Assembly: GCF_042675965.1 (NCBI RefSeq)
Contig: NZ_JBHTKJ010000011.1
Coordinates: forward strand, 22,817-86,816
DNA length: 64,000 nt
Reading direction: 5' to 3'
DNA from: Virgibacillus_R byunsanensis
Lineage (GTDB): Bacteria; Bacillota; Bacilli; Bacillales; Amphibacillaceae
Below, piece by piece: positions 1-8,347 of the stretch. Under the pieces are notes generated by a model. It did no database searches. It saw only the letters and a list, made by a program, of their open reading frames with translations, and had not been told where the DNA came from. Every line of letters starts with the position of its first letter. The stretch's first letter is position 1. The translations under genes were made by a program, and so were the position numbers.

Positions 1-1
1 T

Positions 2-1483
2 AATGTACTCCCAGAACTTGGGGAGACAAATATTAGACAGGAAACGTTTCTGGATTATTTGGAAAAAAGCGTAGGAGATAACCTTTCTGTTGAGTCTCCA
101 TTTAAACAGATGGAATATGTGCTAACTGAAAATGGAAGTGATACGTATGCCATAAGAATGAAAGGTATGCATTATAAATCAAGCTTGGATTTCAAAGATA
201 TGATAGACGAGTTCAGTACACAATTAATAAATGATGGAATTCAATTCAGAAATATCACTTTCCGCAAAAACATACTTATATCCAAAGAACAAATAAGTGA
301 CTATTTTTATTCCTTGGAAAAAGAAATAGCTACACCTAATAAAATGGAGCTTGTATTAAAATGGATTCTTAAAGAAATACGAACCATTCAGAAGGAAGAG
401 AAGAATAAGGATTGGGTAATGGACCAAGTCGAGTTGTTAGATAAAGAGGCATATTTAAAAGCACAATATGAATTACAAAGACAAGATGAAAAAACTGGAT
501 TTGACGACGCTAGTGTGGAAGAAGAGTATCTACGAAGTCAGGTTGTAAAAAAGTATTTTTCATCCATTAAAAAACGGGTGAAGCGGTTTGAGTTTGTTCA
601 TGTATTAGCTACGTATCGCAGGTTTTTTACAGACTGGAATCCACAAACTACACCTGAATATTGGAAAGAAATATGTGATCAAACAGCATCCGATTTATCA
701 CGTAAGTATTTAACGTGGGAAGATGCCACACCTTATTTATATTTTAAAGGCACGTTATTAGGAGATGATCGTGCTGATCGATCTGTACGTCATTTGATAA
801 TTGACGAAGCACAAGATTATTCAGCATTTCAATTTGCTTATATACAACATTTATTCCCGTATACCCGGATGACGTTGTTAGGGGATGTGAACCAGGCAAT
901 ATACACATATGCGACTGAAGAAAACCCACTAATTCCAGAAACGTTTCTAGGAAATCATGAAAGAATTACGTTATCAAAAAGCTACCGTTCCACGAAGCAA
1001 ATTGTTGAGTTCACCAAATACTTCGCTCCGGGTGAAGAGGTAATTGAACCCTTTAACCGGGAAGGAAGCAAACCACGAATAAGACGGAACAATAAAGAAG
1101 ATCTAGCTGCAGAATTGATTGACAGTATTCAATCAATAAGGGAAAAAGGACTTCAAACCATTGCCATCATTTGTAAGACATTACAAGAAAGTGAAACGAT
1201 TTATAATCTCTTGCAGGATGAGGTAACTATAGATCTTATAAATGAGGAGACCTATTCCTATCAACAAGGGTTGTTAGTACTTCCAATATATCTGGCTAAA
1301 GGTATTGAGTTTGATGCTGTAATTATTCCAGATGCATCTAAACAAGCATACTTTATGGAATCAGACAGAACACTTTTCTATACAGCCTGTACAAGAGCTA
1401 TGCATGAGTTGGTAATGGTAAGTGGAAAAGAGCCATGTACCTTTATAGAAGAGGCACCAAAGGACACATACGAAATGAACTAA
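2..1483 (+). CDS. helD: RNA polymerase recycling helicase HelD, C-terminal part (5' end outside window)
   Basis: The reading frame is open from base 2, so the gene begins before the window; about 493 residues are present against roughly 770 in Bacillus HelD. A TTG at 59 is internal and is not the real start, because coding similarity (VLPELGE) continues upstream of it. UvrD/Rep-type superfamily 1 helicase motifs are visible: LIIDEAQDY (Walker B), LLGDVNQAIY (motif III), LSKSYRST (motif IV), LAKGIEFDAVIIPD (motif V) and FYTACTRAMHEL (motif VI). The Walker A half lies outside the window. HelD binds stalled core RNA polymerase and frees it from DNA using ATP. Family assignment is confident; the role is from knowledge of Bacillus subtilis HelD. 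Confidence 0.88.
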   Translation, partial: NVLPELGETNIRQETFLDYLEKSVGDNLSVESPFKQMEYVLTENGSDTYAIRMKGMHYKSSLDFKDMIDEFSTQLINDGIQFRNITFRKNILISKEQISDYFYSLEKEIATPNKMELVLKWILKEIRTIQKEEKNKDWVMDQVELLDKEAYLKAQYELQRQDEKTGFDDASVEEEYLRSQVVKKYFSSIKKRVKRFEFVHVLATYRRFFTDWNPQTTPEYWKEICDQTASDLSRKYLTWEDATPYLYFKGTLLGDDRADRSVRHLIIDEAQDYSAFQFAYIQHLFPYTRMTLLGDVNQAIYTYATEENPLIPETFLGNHERITLSKSYRSTKQIVEFTKYFAPGEEVIEPFNREGSKPRIRRNNKEDLAAELIDSIQSIREKGLQTIAIICKTLQESETIYNLLQDEVTIDLINEETYSYQQGLLVLPIYLAKGIEFDAVIIPDASKQAYFMESDRTLFYTACTRAMHELVMVSGKEPCTFIEEAPKDTYEMN

Positions 1484-1735
1484 GCTTGAGGGTTCAGACA
1501 TATAGGAAGGCGTGGATGCTAAAGCTGTTTTACCATAAAAGGTCAAAACTAATCAAGAGAGAAACATTTATAGCCACTGGATGCTTATCTCTTTAGTGAA
1601 AAATTGGATGGGTTGGAGATAAATTCGGTGTTACATGGTAGTTAATCTGGAAAAAAATGAATAAGGATCTACACCTGAATCTTTTGCACCTAAAAAACGT
1701 AAACTTTAGTGATAGATATAAAGAGGATGTTTAAA

Positions 1736-2461
1736 ATGACAGATTATGAACTAAAGGTATATGAAGAACTGCAAGCTTGGCGGAGAAAAGTTCTGAAACG
1801 ATCAGGTTTCATAAATCAACTATCAAAGAAAGCACAAACGAAAGTTAATAGCTTTATCCCGGAGAAAGCCCACAACATTATTACAGAGAGTATTAAGAAT
1901 ATGGTGAAAGCAACCTTAGTTGGTTCGAATATTACTACTAAAAAACAGCAACCAGTCGGAGTAAGTCTTTACGAAAGGGATGAGACCCTGAAGGAAAAGC
2001 TTACCACTTACCGTAAAACGGCCGTCATTGAAGGAGCAGGAACAGGGGCTGGAGGTATTTTCCTGGGGCTTGCGGATTTTCCGTTACTATTATCGATCAA
2101 AATGAAGTTTTTATTTGAAGCTGCAGCGATTTATGGCTATGATACAAATGAATACGCGGAACGTCTATTCATTCTCCATGTGTTCCAGCTTGCTTTTTCA
2201 AGTGACGAAAGACGTAAAGAAACGTTTCATACATTAGAGAATTGGGAAGAAAAAAAGAATACACTCCTAGATATGGATTGGCGTGTCTTCCAACAGGAAT
2301 ATCGTGACTACATTGATTTAGTTAAAATGCTTCAATTAGTACCAGGATTTGGAGCGATTGTTGGAGCATATGCAAATCATAATCTTCTAGATACGTTAGG
2401 GGAAACGGCGATGAATGCCTATCGATTGAGGTATTTAACAGCGCAACCGAAGGATTATTAA
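1736..2461 (+). CDS. EcsC family protein
   Basis: This 241-residue protein has the EcsC family core: a glycine-rich segment (GAGTGAGG) followed by an amphipathic stretch ending near the AAAIYGYD motif. EcsC family members sit at or in the membrane and are often linked to ABC exporters in Bacilli; the biochemical role is unknown. An in-frame GTG at 1709 opens the frame, but the ATG at 1736 has a purine-rich site (AGAGGAT) about seven bases upstream and is preferred. It is followed after 38 bases by the YjbQ-family gene, so the two may share a transcript. The 250 bases before it, from the helD stop, hold no gene I can support. Confidence 0.8.
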   Translation: MTDYELKVYEELQAWRRKVLKRSGFINQLSKKAQTKVNSFIPEKAHNIITESIKNMVKATLVGSNITTKKQQPVGVSLYERDETLKEKLTTYRKTAVIEGAGTGAGGIFLGLADFPLLLSIKMKFLFEAAAIYGYDTNEYAERLFILHVFQLAFSSDERRKETFHTLENWEEKKNTLLDMDWRVFQQEYRDYIDLVKMLQLVPGFGAIVGAYANHNLLDTLGETAMNAYRLRYLTAQPKDY

Positions 2462-2499
2462 AATCAAATAGAATATATTTATAAAGGGGGGAGATAGTA

Positions 2500-2892
2500 T
2501 TGAAATTCACTATCTCAACAAATGAAAAACAATCATTTACGAACTTGGATCAATACCTGGACAAAGCTCTTATTGATAGTGGTGTCAGGGAAGGGATTAT
2601 GGTTGTCTACTGCCCGCATACTACTGCAGCCATAACCATCAATGAAAACGCTGATCCAGATGTGAAAACGGATTTAAAGCGTGGTCTTGATGAAACATTT
2701 CCGAATAAGGCGGATTATGTCCATATGGAGGGCAATTCGGATGGTCACATGAAGTCAACGGTCGTTGGAGCCAGTGAAACATTGATCATTTCAGATGGGC
2801 AGTTGATTATGGGTACATGGCAAAGTGTGTATTTTTGTGAATTTGATGGCCCAAGAACAAGAACAGTACACGTGAAAATTAAGGAAGGTTAG
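2500..2892 (+). CDS. YjbQ / UPF0047 family protein (secondary thiamine-phosphate synthase-like)
   Basis: The 130-residue protein covers the whole UPF0047 family. The family signature HTTAAITINENADPDV is present near residue 40, and a second conserved part includes GNSDGHMK and the C-terminal DGPRTRTVHVKI. YjbQ of E. coli can make thiamin phosphate when overproduced, but the physiological role is uncertain. The start is a TTG at 2500, chosen because a very strong ribosome site (AAAGGGGGGAG) lies six bases before it. It lies in a row with ecsC and ytxJ with gaps of 38 and 28 bases, suggesting one operon. Confidence 0.85.
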   Translation: MKFTISTNEKQSFTNLDQYLDKALIDSGVREGIMVVYCPHTTAAITINENADPDVKTDLKRGLDETFPNKADYVHMEGNSDGHMKSTVVGASETLIISDGQLIMGTWQSVYFCEFDGPRTRTVHVKIKEG

Positions 2893-2920
2893 GAACCTTA
2901 TAAAATGGAGGGATATTGTA

Positions 2921-3268
2921 ATGAGCGAGTTAAGAGAACTGCAATCAAATGAAGAACTGGAAAATGTATGGGATAGTACCACAGAAAAACCGACATTATT
3001 GTTTAAACATAGCACGACATGTCCGATAAGTGCGGCCGCATTTAAGAGATATCAATCTTTCATAGAATCAGCGGATGATCGTGTGGCTAGTTACATGGTG
3101 AAAGTGATTGAGAGTAGAGATGTTTCAAACCAGATAGCGGCGAAAACGAATATAAAGCATGAATCACCCCAGATTTTCTTACTACGAAATAAAGAAGTTC
3201 TTTGGCATAGCTCTCATTCAAAAATAACAGTTGACGCTATTAATAATGCACTTCAGCGTTCTGAATAA
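2921..3268 (+). CDS. ytxJ: Bacilliredoxin-like protein YtxJ
   Basis: A 115-residue thioredoxin-fold protein with the YtxJ signature TCPIS at about residues 32-36, where a single cysteine replaces the usual CxxC. YtxJ proteins are thought to remove bacillithiol from mixed disulfides in the cytoplasm, so this points to a bacillithiol-using Firmicute. A ribosome site (GGAGG) is seven to eight bases upstream of the ATG. It is the last gene of the ecsC-yjbQ-ytxJ run and is closed by the hairpin at 3279-3322. Function is by family; the motif is directly visible. Confidence 0.85.
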   Translation: MSELRELQSNEELENVWDSTTEKPTLLFKHSTTCPISAAAFKRYQSFIESADDRVASYMVKVIESRDVSNQIAAKTNIKHESPQIFLLRNKEVLWHSSHSKITVDAINNALQRSE

Positions 3269-3278
3269 ATAACCATAT

Positions 3279-3322
3279 AAAAGTGCTGCAGTATTTACAC
3301 CTAAATACTGCAGTACTTTTAT
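3279..3322. terminator. Bidirectional rho-independent terminator
   Basis: An 18-base stem (AAAAGTGCTGCAGTATTT pairing with its complement, one mismatch) with a seven-base loop lies between the convergent ytxJ and AEC permease genes. The A-run on one side and T-run on the other let it work for both strands. Confidence 0.85.
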
Positions 3323-3334
3323 GTTCTATTAATT

Positions 3335-4303
3335 TCACACTAGTACAATCAGAAATATGGAAATAGTAATAATCGATACTAAGGTTGAAATAAGTACATA
3401 TAAAGGAACTTGTTTAACCAATGAATTATACTTATCTGCAAAGACGTATACAAGTGCTCCTGTAGGTAGTGCAGATAAGATTATAATCGATGTTGCCCAT
3501 AATTCGTCGTCGAGCGGAAATGCGAAATACACGAGACAAATCGCTAGTATAGGCAGGAATATAAGTTTTAAGAATAATAGAGTGATAAGTTCTGATACGT
3601 GATACTCTTTGTTTTTAAAGACACTTCGTTCACTTGCTAAACCTAATCCTAGTGCAAACAAGGCTGTAGGACCTGCTGCTGGACCAAGAACTTCTGTAAA
3701 TACATATACAGATTCAGGGATTGGGATCTGTAATACAGCAACCATTATTCCTAATAGTAAGGAAGCGTTAATTGGATTAAGTAGAACAGATTTTGCAATC
3801 GAAGCAAACATGGGTACAACGTTTACTTTTTCACCTTGTTTATTCATCAAGCTTTTCGCAACTTCAAAAGAAGCAATTACAATAGTAATGATCACGATAT
3901 CATATATAAAAGTTGCTAATGCAGCAGGTATCGCAGCTTCCTGCCCAAATGCTGCTATTAATAATGGAATACCAAGAAAACCAGTATTTCCATATGAAGT
4001 AATCATGCCATACATGGACAAGTCCGGAAACTTCTTTTTAAATACCAGTAAGAAGATTAGTACTGTTAGAATAAACCCACTTAAGGCAATTATGAGGTTT
4101 ATCATAATAAAATTGAAGTTGGCAATTTGACTGACAGGTGCTGTCGATAATGAAAAAAACAATAATGCCGGAAGTGCAAAGTAATATACAAAGTAGTTTA
4201 AGGATGAGGTACCTCCAGCAGGTAATAATGAAAGTCTTTCAGCTAAAAAACCACATAAAATAATTGCAAAAATTGGTATAACTACTTCAAACATAACCCC
4301 CAT
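3335..4303 (-). CDS. AEC family transporter (auxin efflux carrier-type permease)
   Basis: A 322-residue polytopic membrane protein with about ten hydrophobic helices. The N-terminal half carries the family pattern of a helix pair ending in NYFVYYFALPALLF, and the middle shows SYGNTGFLGIPL, a typical AEC motif. Bacterial AEC proteins export or exchange small organic acids such as malate; the substrate here cannot be told. The ATG at 4303 is preceded by AGGAGGA at a distance of seven bases. It converges with ytxJ and shares its terminator. Confidence 0.85.
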   Translation of the reverse strand: MGVMFEVVIPIFAIILCGFLAERLSLLPAGGTSSLNYFVYYFALPALLFFSLSTAPVSQIANFNFIMINLIIALSGFILTVLIFLLVFKKKFPDLSMYGMITSYGNTGFLGIPLLIAAFGQEAAIPAALATFIYDIVIITIVIASFEVAKSLMNKQGEKVNVVPMFASIAKSVLLNPINASLLLGIMVAVLQIPIPESVYVFTEVLGPAAGPTALFALGLGLASERSVFKNKEYHVSELITLLFLKLIFLPILAICLVYFAFPLDDELWATSIIILSALPTGALVYVFADKYNSLVKQVPLYVLISTLVSIITISIFLIVLV

Positions 4304-4439
4304 TTGTTCTTCCTCCTAAAAGTAAAAACTATTTCTTCATCGTAACATAAATAAGTCGACTCATTCCAAAGTCTTAGATTACTCTACAGTAAAAGTAGGG
4401 TTTTTTGTGCTTATATTTCATTCAGGAAGCCGACGACTA

Positions 4440-4474
4440 AACTTACATCCCGCAGTATGATTAGTATGTAAGTT
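4440..4474 (+). promoter_or_regulatory. Inverted repeat just upstream of the 53-codon gene
   Basis: AACTTACAT at 4440-4448 and ATGTAAGTT at 4466-4474 form a perfect nine-base inverted repeat with a 17-base gap. It ends four bases before the ribosome site of the small gene at 4495. It could be an operator or a leader hairpin that affects translation; the sequence alone does not decide. Confidence 0.5.
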
Positions 4475-4494
4475 AAGTGAGGAGGAGTTAGACG

Positions 4495-4656
4495 ATGGAA
4501 TTTAATGAATATGTTTATAGAAGTGAAGCAAAGGCACGGATAGATAAATTGCAAAAAGAAACTTTTTTAAATGCACAAATTCGTAATAAAGAAAACTTCT
4601 ATTCTATAAAAAATAAAAGCGTGTTAAAAACTATATTAATGAGTCTTTTGAAGTAA
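4495..4656 (+). CDS. Small uncharacterised protein (53 aa)
   Basis: An ATG at 4495 preceded by an excellent ribosome site (GAGGAGGAG, seven bases away) opens a 53-codon frame that starts MEFNEYVYRSEAKARIDKLQ. The protein is basic and probably mostly helical, with no cysteines and no membrane segment. A leader inverted repeat lies before it and an intrinsic terminator (4674-4708) follows, so it looks like a complete single-gene transcript. I do not recognise the family and propose no function. Confidence 0.6.
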   Translation: MEFNEYVYRSEAKARIDKLQKETFLNAQIRNKENFYSIKNKSVLKTILMSLLK

Positions 4657-4673
4657 TGTGATTATAGTAGTAT

Positions 4674-4708
4674 TTACGGACCTCCATTTCTCGGGAAGTC
4701 CGTATTTT
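4674..4708 (+). terminator. Rho-independent terminator of the 53-codon gene
   Basis: ACGGAC and GTCCGT arms, extended by a CTCC/GGGA pairing, enclose a short loop and are followed by ATTTTTG. Confidence 0.75.
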
Positions 4709-4749
4709 TGTATCTATAAATGTTAAATATAATACGACAAAATATTGTA

Positions 4750-4798
4750 TTGACCAATTTGGTCTATTGGTGTTATGCTCTGATCGACCATATTGGTC
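4750..4798 (+). promoter_or_regulatory. Promoter of the TetR-ABC operon with two operator palindromes
   Basis: TTGACC at 4750-4755 and TATGCT at 4774-4779, 18 bases apart, form a sigma-A type promoter. A perfect palindrome GACCAATTTGGTC (4752-4764) covers the -35 box and a near-identical one GACCATATTGGTC (4786-4798) covers the predicted start point. Their centres are 34 bases apart. The two sites fit binding by the TetR protein encoded just downstream (inference). Confidence 0.75.
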
Positions 4799-4837
4799 CA
4801 TTTAGTTAATGTACAAGGACGAATACTAAAGGAGGGG

Positions 4838-5482
4838 TTGGACATTACGAATAAGTTTGAAAACCTCGGTTTCGATAAACAACAGCGGATTTTAAATGCT
4901 GCACTAAAAGAATTTGCAGGTAACGACTATGACCAAGCCTCAACAAATCAAATTGTAAAGGAAGCTGAAATAGGAAAGGGAATGCTTTTTTACTATTTTA
5001 AGAATAAAAAAGAGCTTTATCATTATCTCATCACCTATAGTTTAGACATTATTATAGAAAAGTATTTGAACCTTATTGATACAAATGAAACTGATTTTAT
5101 AGAACGGTATAAACTCGCTACCAAAGTTAAAATGAAAGCTTTTGCTGAAAATCCAAATGTGTTCAACTTTATAGGAACATTTTTCCTAGCAGAGACTGTA
5201 CAATTACCCGATAAAATAATGGAGGAATATAACAGACTTAATGAGCTGGGATATACCATCATTTATGACAATATAGACTATTCTCTGTTCAGAGATGACA
5301 TCGATGTGTCTAAAGCGTTTCAGCTTATTCGTTGGTCTATAGAGGGGTACCAGGAGGAACTGAAAAAGCGACTTCATGGTAAGAAACTTTCATTTATTGA
5401 CATGAATCCTTACTGGGATGAATTTTATGAATATCTGGATGTTTTAAAAACGAGTTTTTATAAAAAAGAGGGGGAAGTGTAA
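4838..5482 (+). CDS. TetR family transcriptional regulator of the ABC export operon
   Basis: The N-terminal part (from about KQQRILNAALKEF) is a TetR helix-turn-helix with the recognition part TNQIVKEAEIGKGMLFYYF; the rest, about 160 residues, is a helical ligand domain. It overlaps the ABC ATPase gene by one base and would repress the operon through the two palindromes at 4752-4798. The start is unclear. The first in-frame candidates are TTG at 4793, TTG at 4838 and the non-standard ATT at 4844. The only strong ribosome site, AAAGGAGG at 4828-4835, is ideally spaced for ATT 4844 and very close to TTG 4838. No ATG exists in frame before the conserved region. Confidence 0.88.
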   Translation: MDITNKFENLGFDKQQRILNAALKEFAGNDYDQASTNQIVKEAEIGKGMLFYYFKNKKELYHYLITYSLDIIIEKYLNLIDTNETDFIERYKLATKVKMKAFAENPNVFNFIGTFFLAETVQLPDKIMEEYNRLNELGYTIIYDNIDYSLFRDDIDVSKAFQLIRWSIEGYQEELKKRLHGKKLSFIDMNPYWDEFYEYLDVLKTSFYKKEGEV

Positions 5483-6399
5483 TGACAGTACTAAGTACAA
5501 CCAACTTAACGAAACGGTTTGGTAAATTCACTGCTTTAGACGGGGTAAATCTAGAAGTAAACGAAGGAGAAATTTTTGGATTTATTGGACCTAATGGTGC
5601 TGGAAAGTCAACAACAATTCGTGTATTACTTGGAATTTTAAAAGCCACTGAGGGAGAGACGAAGATTTTCGGAAAAGATCCATGGAGAGATGCAGTTGAG
5701 ATTCATAAGAACATTGCTTATGTGCCTGGAGATGTAAACTTATGGCCAAATTTAACAGGCGGAGAAGTTATTGATCTTTTTGTGAAACTTCGTGGAGGTA
5801 ACAATAAAAGTAAACGCGAAGAACTGATCAAAAAATTTGATTTAGATCCATCAAAGAAATGTAGAACATACTCAAAAGGGAACAGGCAAAAGGTTGCGTT
5901 GGTAGCGGCTTTTGCATCGGATGCAGAACTTTATATTCTGGATGAACCTACATCTGGGCTTGATCCTTTGATGGAGCAAGTGTTCCAGAAATGTGTAATG
6001 AATATTAAAAAGGAAGGGAAAAGTGTCCTGCTTTCCAGTCACATTTTATCGGAGGTGGAAAAATTATGTGATCGTGTGGGCATTATTCGCCAGGGCAAAT
6101 TAATTGAAACAGGCACTTTGAGTGAGTTGCGTCATCTAACACGTACGAATTTGTTTGTAGAGACAAAAGAACAGATTAGTTCCTTGACTGAATGGAAGGG
6201 TGTTCATCATATAGAAGAAAAAGATAAAGGCATGTCATTCCAAGTAGATTCAGAAGAAATGGACAATGTAATGAAATACATTACTCAATATGGAATTGTT
6301 AAACTTGAAAGCGCACCTCCAAAATTAGAAGACTTATTTATGCGCCATTATGAGGATGAAGATAAAACTGTAGAGACAGGAGCAGGGGGTGTGTCCTAA
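5482..6399 (+). CDS. ABC exporter ATP-binding protein
   Basis: This 305-residue ATPase has Walker A GPNGAGKST (about residues 37-45), a signature-like YSKGNRQKVALV and Walker B LYILDEPTSGLDP, then a switch histidine in LLSSHILSEVE. The extra C-terminal 80 residues are typical of drug and antibiotic export ATPases (DrrA/CcmA-like). It overlaps the TetR gene by one base and the permease gene by one base, so the three are translationally coupled. It powers the membrane partner encoded next; the substrate is unknown but is probably a hydrophobic toxic compound (inference). Confidence 0.92.
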   Translation: MTVLSTTNLTKRFGKFTALDGVNLEVNEGEIFGFIGPNGAGKSTTIRVLLGILKATEGETKIFGKDPWRDAVEIHKNIAYVPGDVNLWPNLTGGEVIDLFVKLRGGNNKSKREELIKKFDLDPSKKCRTYSKGNRQKVALVAAFASDAELYILDEPTSGLDPLMEQVFQKCVMNIKKEGKSVLLSSHILSEVEKLCDRVGIIRQGKLIETGTLSELRHLTRTNLFVETKEQISSLTEWKGVHHIEEKDKGMSFQVDSEEMDNVMKYITQYGIVKLESAPPKLEDLFMRHYEDEDKTVETGAGGVS

Positions 6400-8000
6400 T
6401 GGCTGATAACCAATTTAAAAAAACGGGAAGACTTTCTCGGTTAATTGTCAGACGAGATCGTATTCGAATTCCGTTATGGTTGATTGGAATCTCTTTCTTT
6501 ACACTAATGGTACCGATTGCCTTTACTGATTTATATGGTTCCCAACAGGATAGGGATGTAATGGCTGTAACAATGGAGAATCCTGCTATGACAGCTATGG
6601 TAGGGCCAGGAGACTTAGAAAATTATACAATAGGTGCTATGACTACACACCAGATGCTGCTAATGACAGCCTTAGTGGTTGGACTTATGAGTATCTTGTT
6701 CGTTACCCGCCACACACGAGAAGATGAAGAAGATGGACGTATCGAAATGATTCGCTCCTTACCAGTAGGGCGTCTATCTAACCTAAATGCAACTTTATTC
6801 GTTTTAGGTGTAACGAATATAATAGTAGCACTAATAACCGGTTTTGGGCTATATGGATTAGGAATAGAAAGTATGGATCTAGAGGGGTCATTACTATATG
6901 GTGCTGCATTAGGTGTAACGGGTATTTTCTTTGCAGGTGTGACAGCCTTGTTCGCACAGCTCTCAGAGAGCTCTCGAGGTACAATTGGTTACTCTATAGC
7001 AGTACTAATCGTTGCTTATCTTGTTCGCGCTATTGGCGATGTGAGTAATGAAGCATTATCATGGATCTCGCCTTTAGGGTGGGTGACTAAAGCAGAGGCT
7101 TATTCAACTAATAATTGGTGGCCAATTCTACTAATGATAGGTGTATCTATTATTCTATTTATTCTTGCTAATTATTTGAATGTTATTCGAGATTTGGAAG
7201 CTGGGTTTTTACCTTCCAAACCTGGAAGAAAGTATGCACATGTCTTTTTACAAAACCCTATAGGTCTTGCTTTAAAACTTCAGCGTACTGGAATAATTGC
7301 TTGGGCTATTGGGATTTTTGTGATGGGTGCATCTTATGGATCTATTTTAGGCGATTTGGAATCCTTTTTTGAAGGAAATGAAATAATGGAGCAGATGCTA
7401 GGATCATCTGAGGATTACACATTAACGGAACAGTTTATCCCTATGTTAATGATTGTGATGTCATTACTCTCAACAATCCCTCCTTTGATGGCTATGAATA
7501 AACTTTATGGGGAAGAGAAAAAAGGTCGTATTGAACATATACTAGGTAGATCTGTATCACGGACACGACTTATGGCCAGTTACCTGACTATATCATTGGT
7601 TAATGGATTTGTTATGCTGTCTCTTGCTGCGATTGGCCTATGGTCTGCAGGTAATATTGTTATGGAAGAAGGATTTGAGTTTGGAATGATCTATGGTGCC
7701 GCTTTAGTCTATTACCCTGCAATGCTCGTTATGATCAGTATTACTGTTTTTCTTATTGGCTTTATCCCTAAGTTAACTAGCTTTATTTGGTTATACGTAT
7801 TTTATTCCTTCATTGTTCTTTATATGGGAAGTTTATTCCAATTCCCAGAATGGGTTGGAAAGCTGTCGCCATTCGGTTATATTCCGCAACTCCCCATTGC
7901 AGACATGGACTTTATGCAACTATCTATAATGGTAATTATCACGGCTTTAATCATGATATTCGGTTTCATCGCATATAATAAGCGGGATATTCATGGATAA
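6399..8000 (+). CDS. ABC-2 type permease (polyketide-antibiotic exporter family)
   Basis: A 533-residue membrane protein with two similar halves of about six helices each, each half beginning with a charged segment before the first helix (RRDRIRIPLWLIG and LKLQRTGIIAWAIG). This duplicated arrangement, with the conserved RHTREDEEDGRIEMIRSLPV and EEKKGRIEHILGRSVSRTR loops, is that of the family annotated as exporters of polyketide antibiotics. It is the last gene of the tetR-ATPase-permease operon and is followed by a strong terminator. The full system is a self-regulated efflux pump. Confidence 0.88.
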   Translation: MADNQFKKTGRLSRLIVRRDRIRIPLWLIGISFFTLMVPIAFTDLYGSQQDRDVMAVTMENPAMTAMVGPGDLENYTIGAMTTHQMLLMTALVVGLMSILFVTRHTREDEEDGRIEMIRSLPVGRLSNLNATLFVLGVTNIIVALITGFGLYGLGIESMDLEGSLLYGAALGVTGIFFAGVTALFAQLSESSRGTIGYSIAVLIVAYLVRAIGDVSNEALSWISPLGWVTKAEAYSTNNWWPILLMIGVSIILFILANYLNVIRDLEAGFLPSKPGRKYAHVFLQNPIGLALKLQRTGIIAWAIGIFVMGASYGSILGDLESFFEGNEIMEQMLGSSEDYTLTEQFIPMLMIVMSLLSTIPPLMAMNKLYGEEKKGRIEHILGRSVSRTRLMASYLTISLVNGFVMLSLAAIGLWSAGNIVMEEGFEFGMIYGAALVYYPAMLVMISITVFLIGFIPKLTSFIWLYVFYSFIVLYMGSLFQFPEWVGKLSPFGYIPQLPIADMDFMQLSIMVIITALIMIFGFIAYNKRDIHG

Positions 8001-8024
8001 ATAAGTATGTAAAAAGAAAATGTT

Positions 8025-8067
8025 AAAAGCGAGATACGTACATAATGTGCGCTATCTCGCTTTTTTT
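8025..8067 (+). terminator. Rho-independent terminator of the TetR-ABC operon
   Basis: AAAGCGAGATA pairs with TATCTCGCTTT across a 15-base loop and runs into seven T residues. Confidence 0.88.
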
Positions 8068-8070
8068 CTT

Positions 8071-8217
8071 AGCAGATAGGAAAGTATAAAAACTTTCTTA
8101 TCTGCATAAGTGCAACTAGGTCATTCGCCATAAAGGCTTGCACTCCAAAGCATAAGGGCTTCTAAGAAAGCAAAGTACGCTTACCAAGAACCCCTTTAAC
8201 GAATGCCAAGTTTTCTA
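8071..8217. repeat. Dispersed hairpin repeat, copy 1 (with internal insertion)
   Basis: Member of a family with four other copies in this window (31784, 34639, 34928, 54645). The 5' part, GATAGGAAAGTATAAAAAC through CTTATCTGCATAAGTGCAACTA, forms a hairpin. The 3' part normally reads CTTGGCGATAAGCCAAG, a second hairpin. In this copy about 65 bases replace the loop of the second hairpin; these include an imperfect AAGGGCTTCT / AGAACCCCTT pair. The element sits directly after a terminator, as copies 2 and 3 do. Confidence 0.75.
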
Positions 8218-8235
8218 ATAAAAAATACAAATATA

Positions 8236-8300
8236 GGGGAATTCACCGTGAAAGATTAGGAAGTTCCCCAATTACGGAATTGCTTTGTGTTGCCTATAAT
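8236..8300 (+). promoter_or_regulatory. Promoter region of the nitrate operon with activator-like inverted repeats
   Basis: TATAAT at 8295-8300 is a perfect -10 box, but the -35 position (8272-8277, TTACGG) is poor, which suggests an activator is needed. Upstream, GGGGAA (8236-8241) and TTCCCC (8264-8269) form an inverted repeat, and TTCACCGTGAA (8242-8252) is a perfect small palindrome. The response regulator at 15673 is the obvious candidate to bind here (inference). Confidence 0.55.
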
Positions 8301-8347
8301 TAGATAGAAGATAAAAGAGGCACAAAGCCTTGTTAAGGAGAGTTCAG

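Noticed and set aside
3609..4130. 173-codon plus-strand frame opposite the AEC permease
   Set aside because: It is antisense to a clear membrane protein gene and has no ribosome site or recognisable domain.
8100..8347. Molybdenum-cofactor riboswitch before the nitrate run
   Set aside because: The stretch consists of the dispersed repeat and a promoter; no Moco RNA-like core of the needed size is visible.
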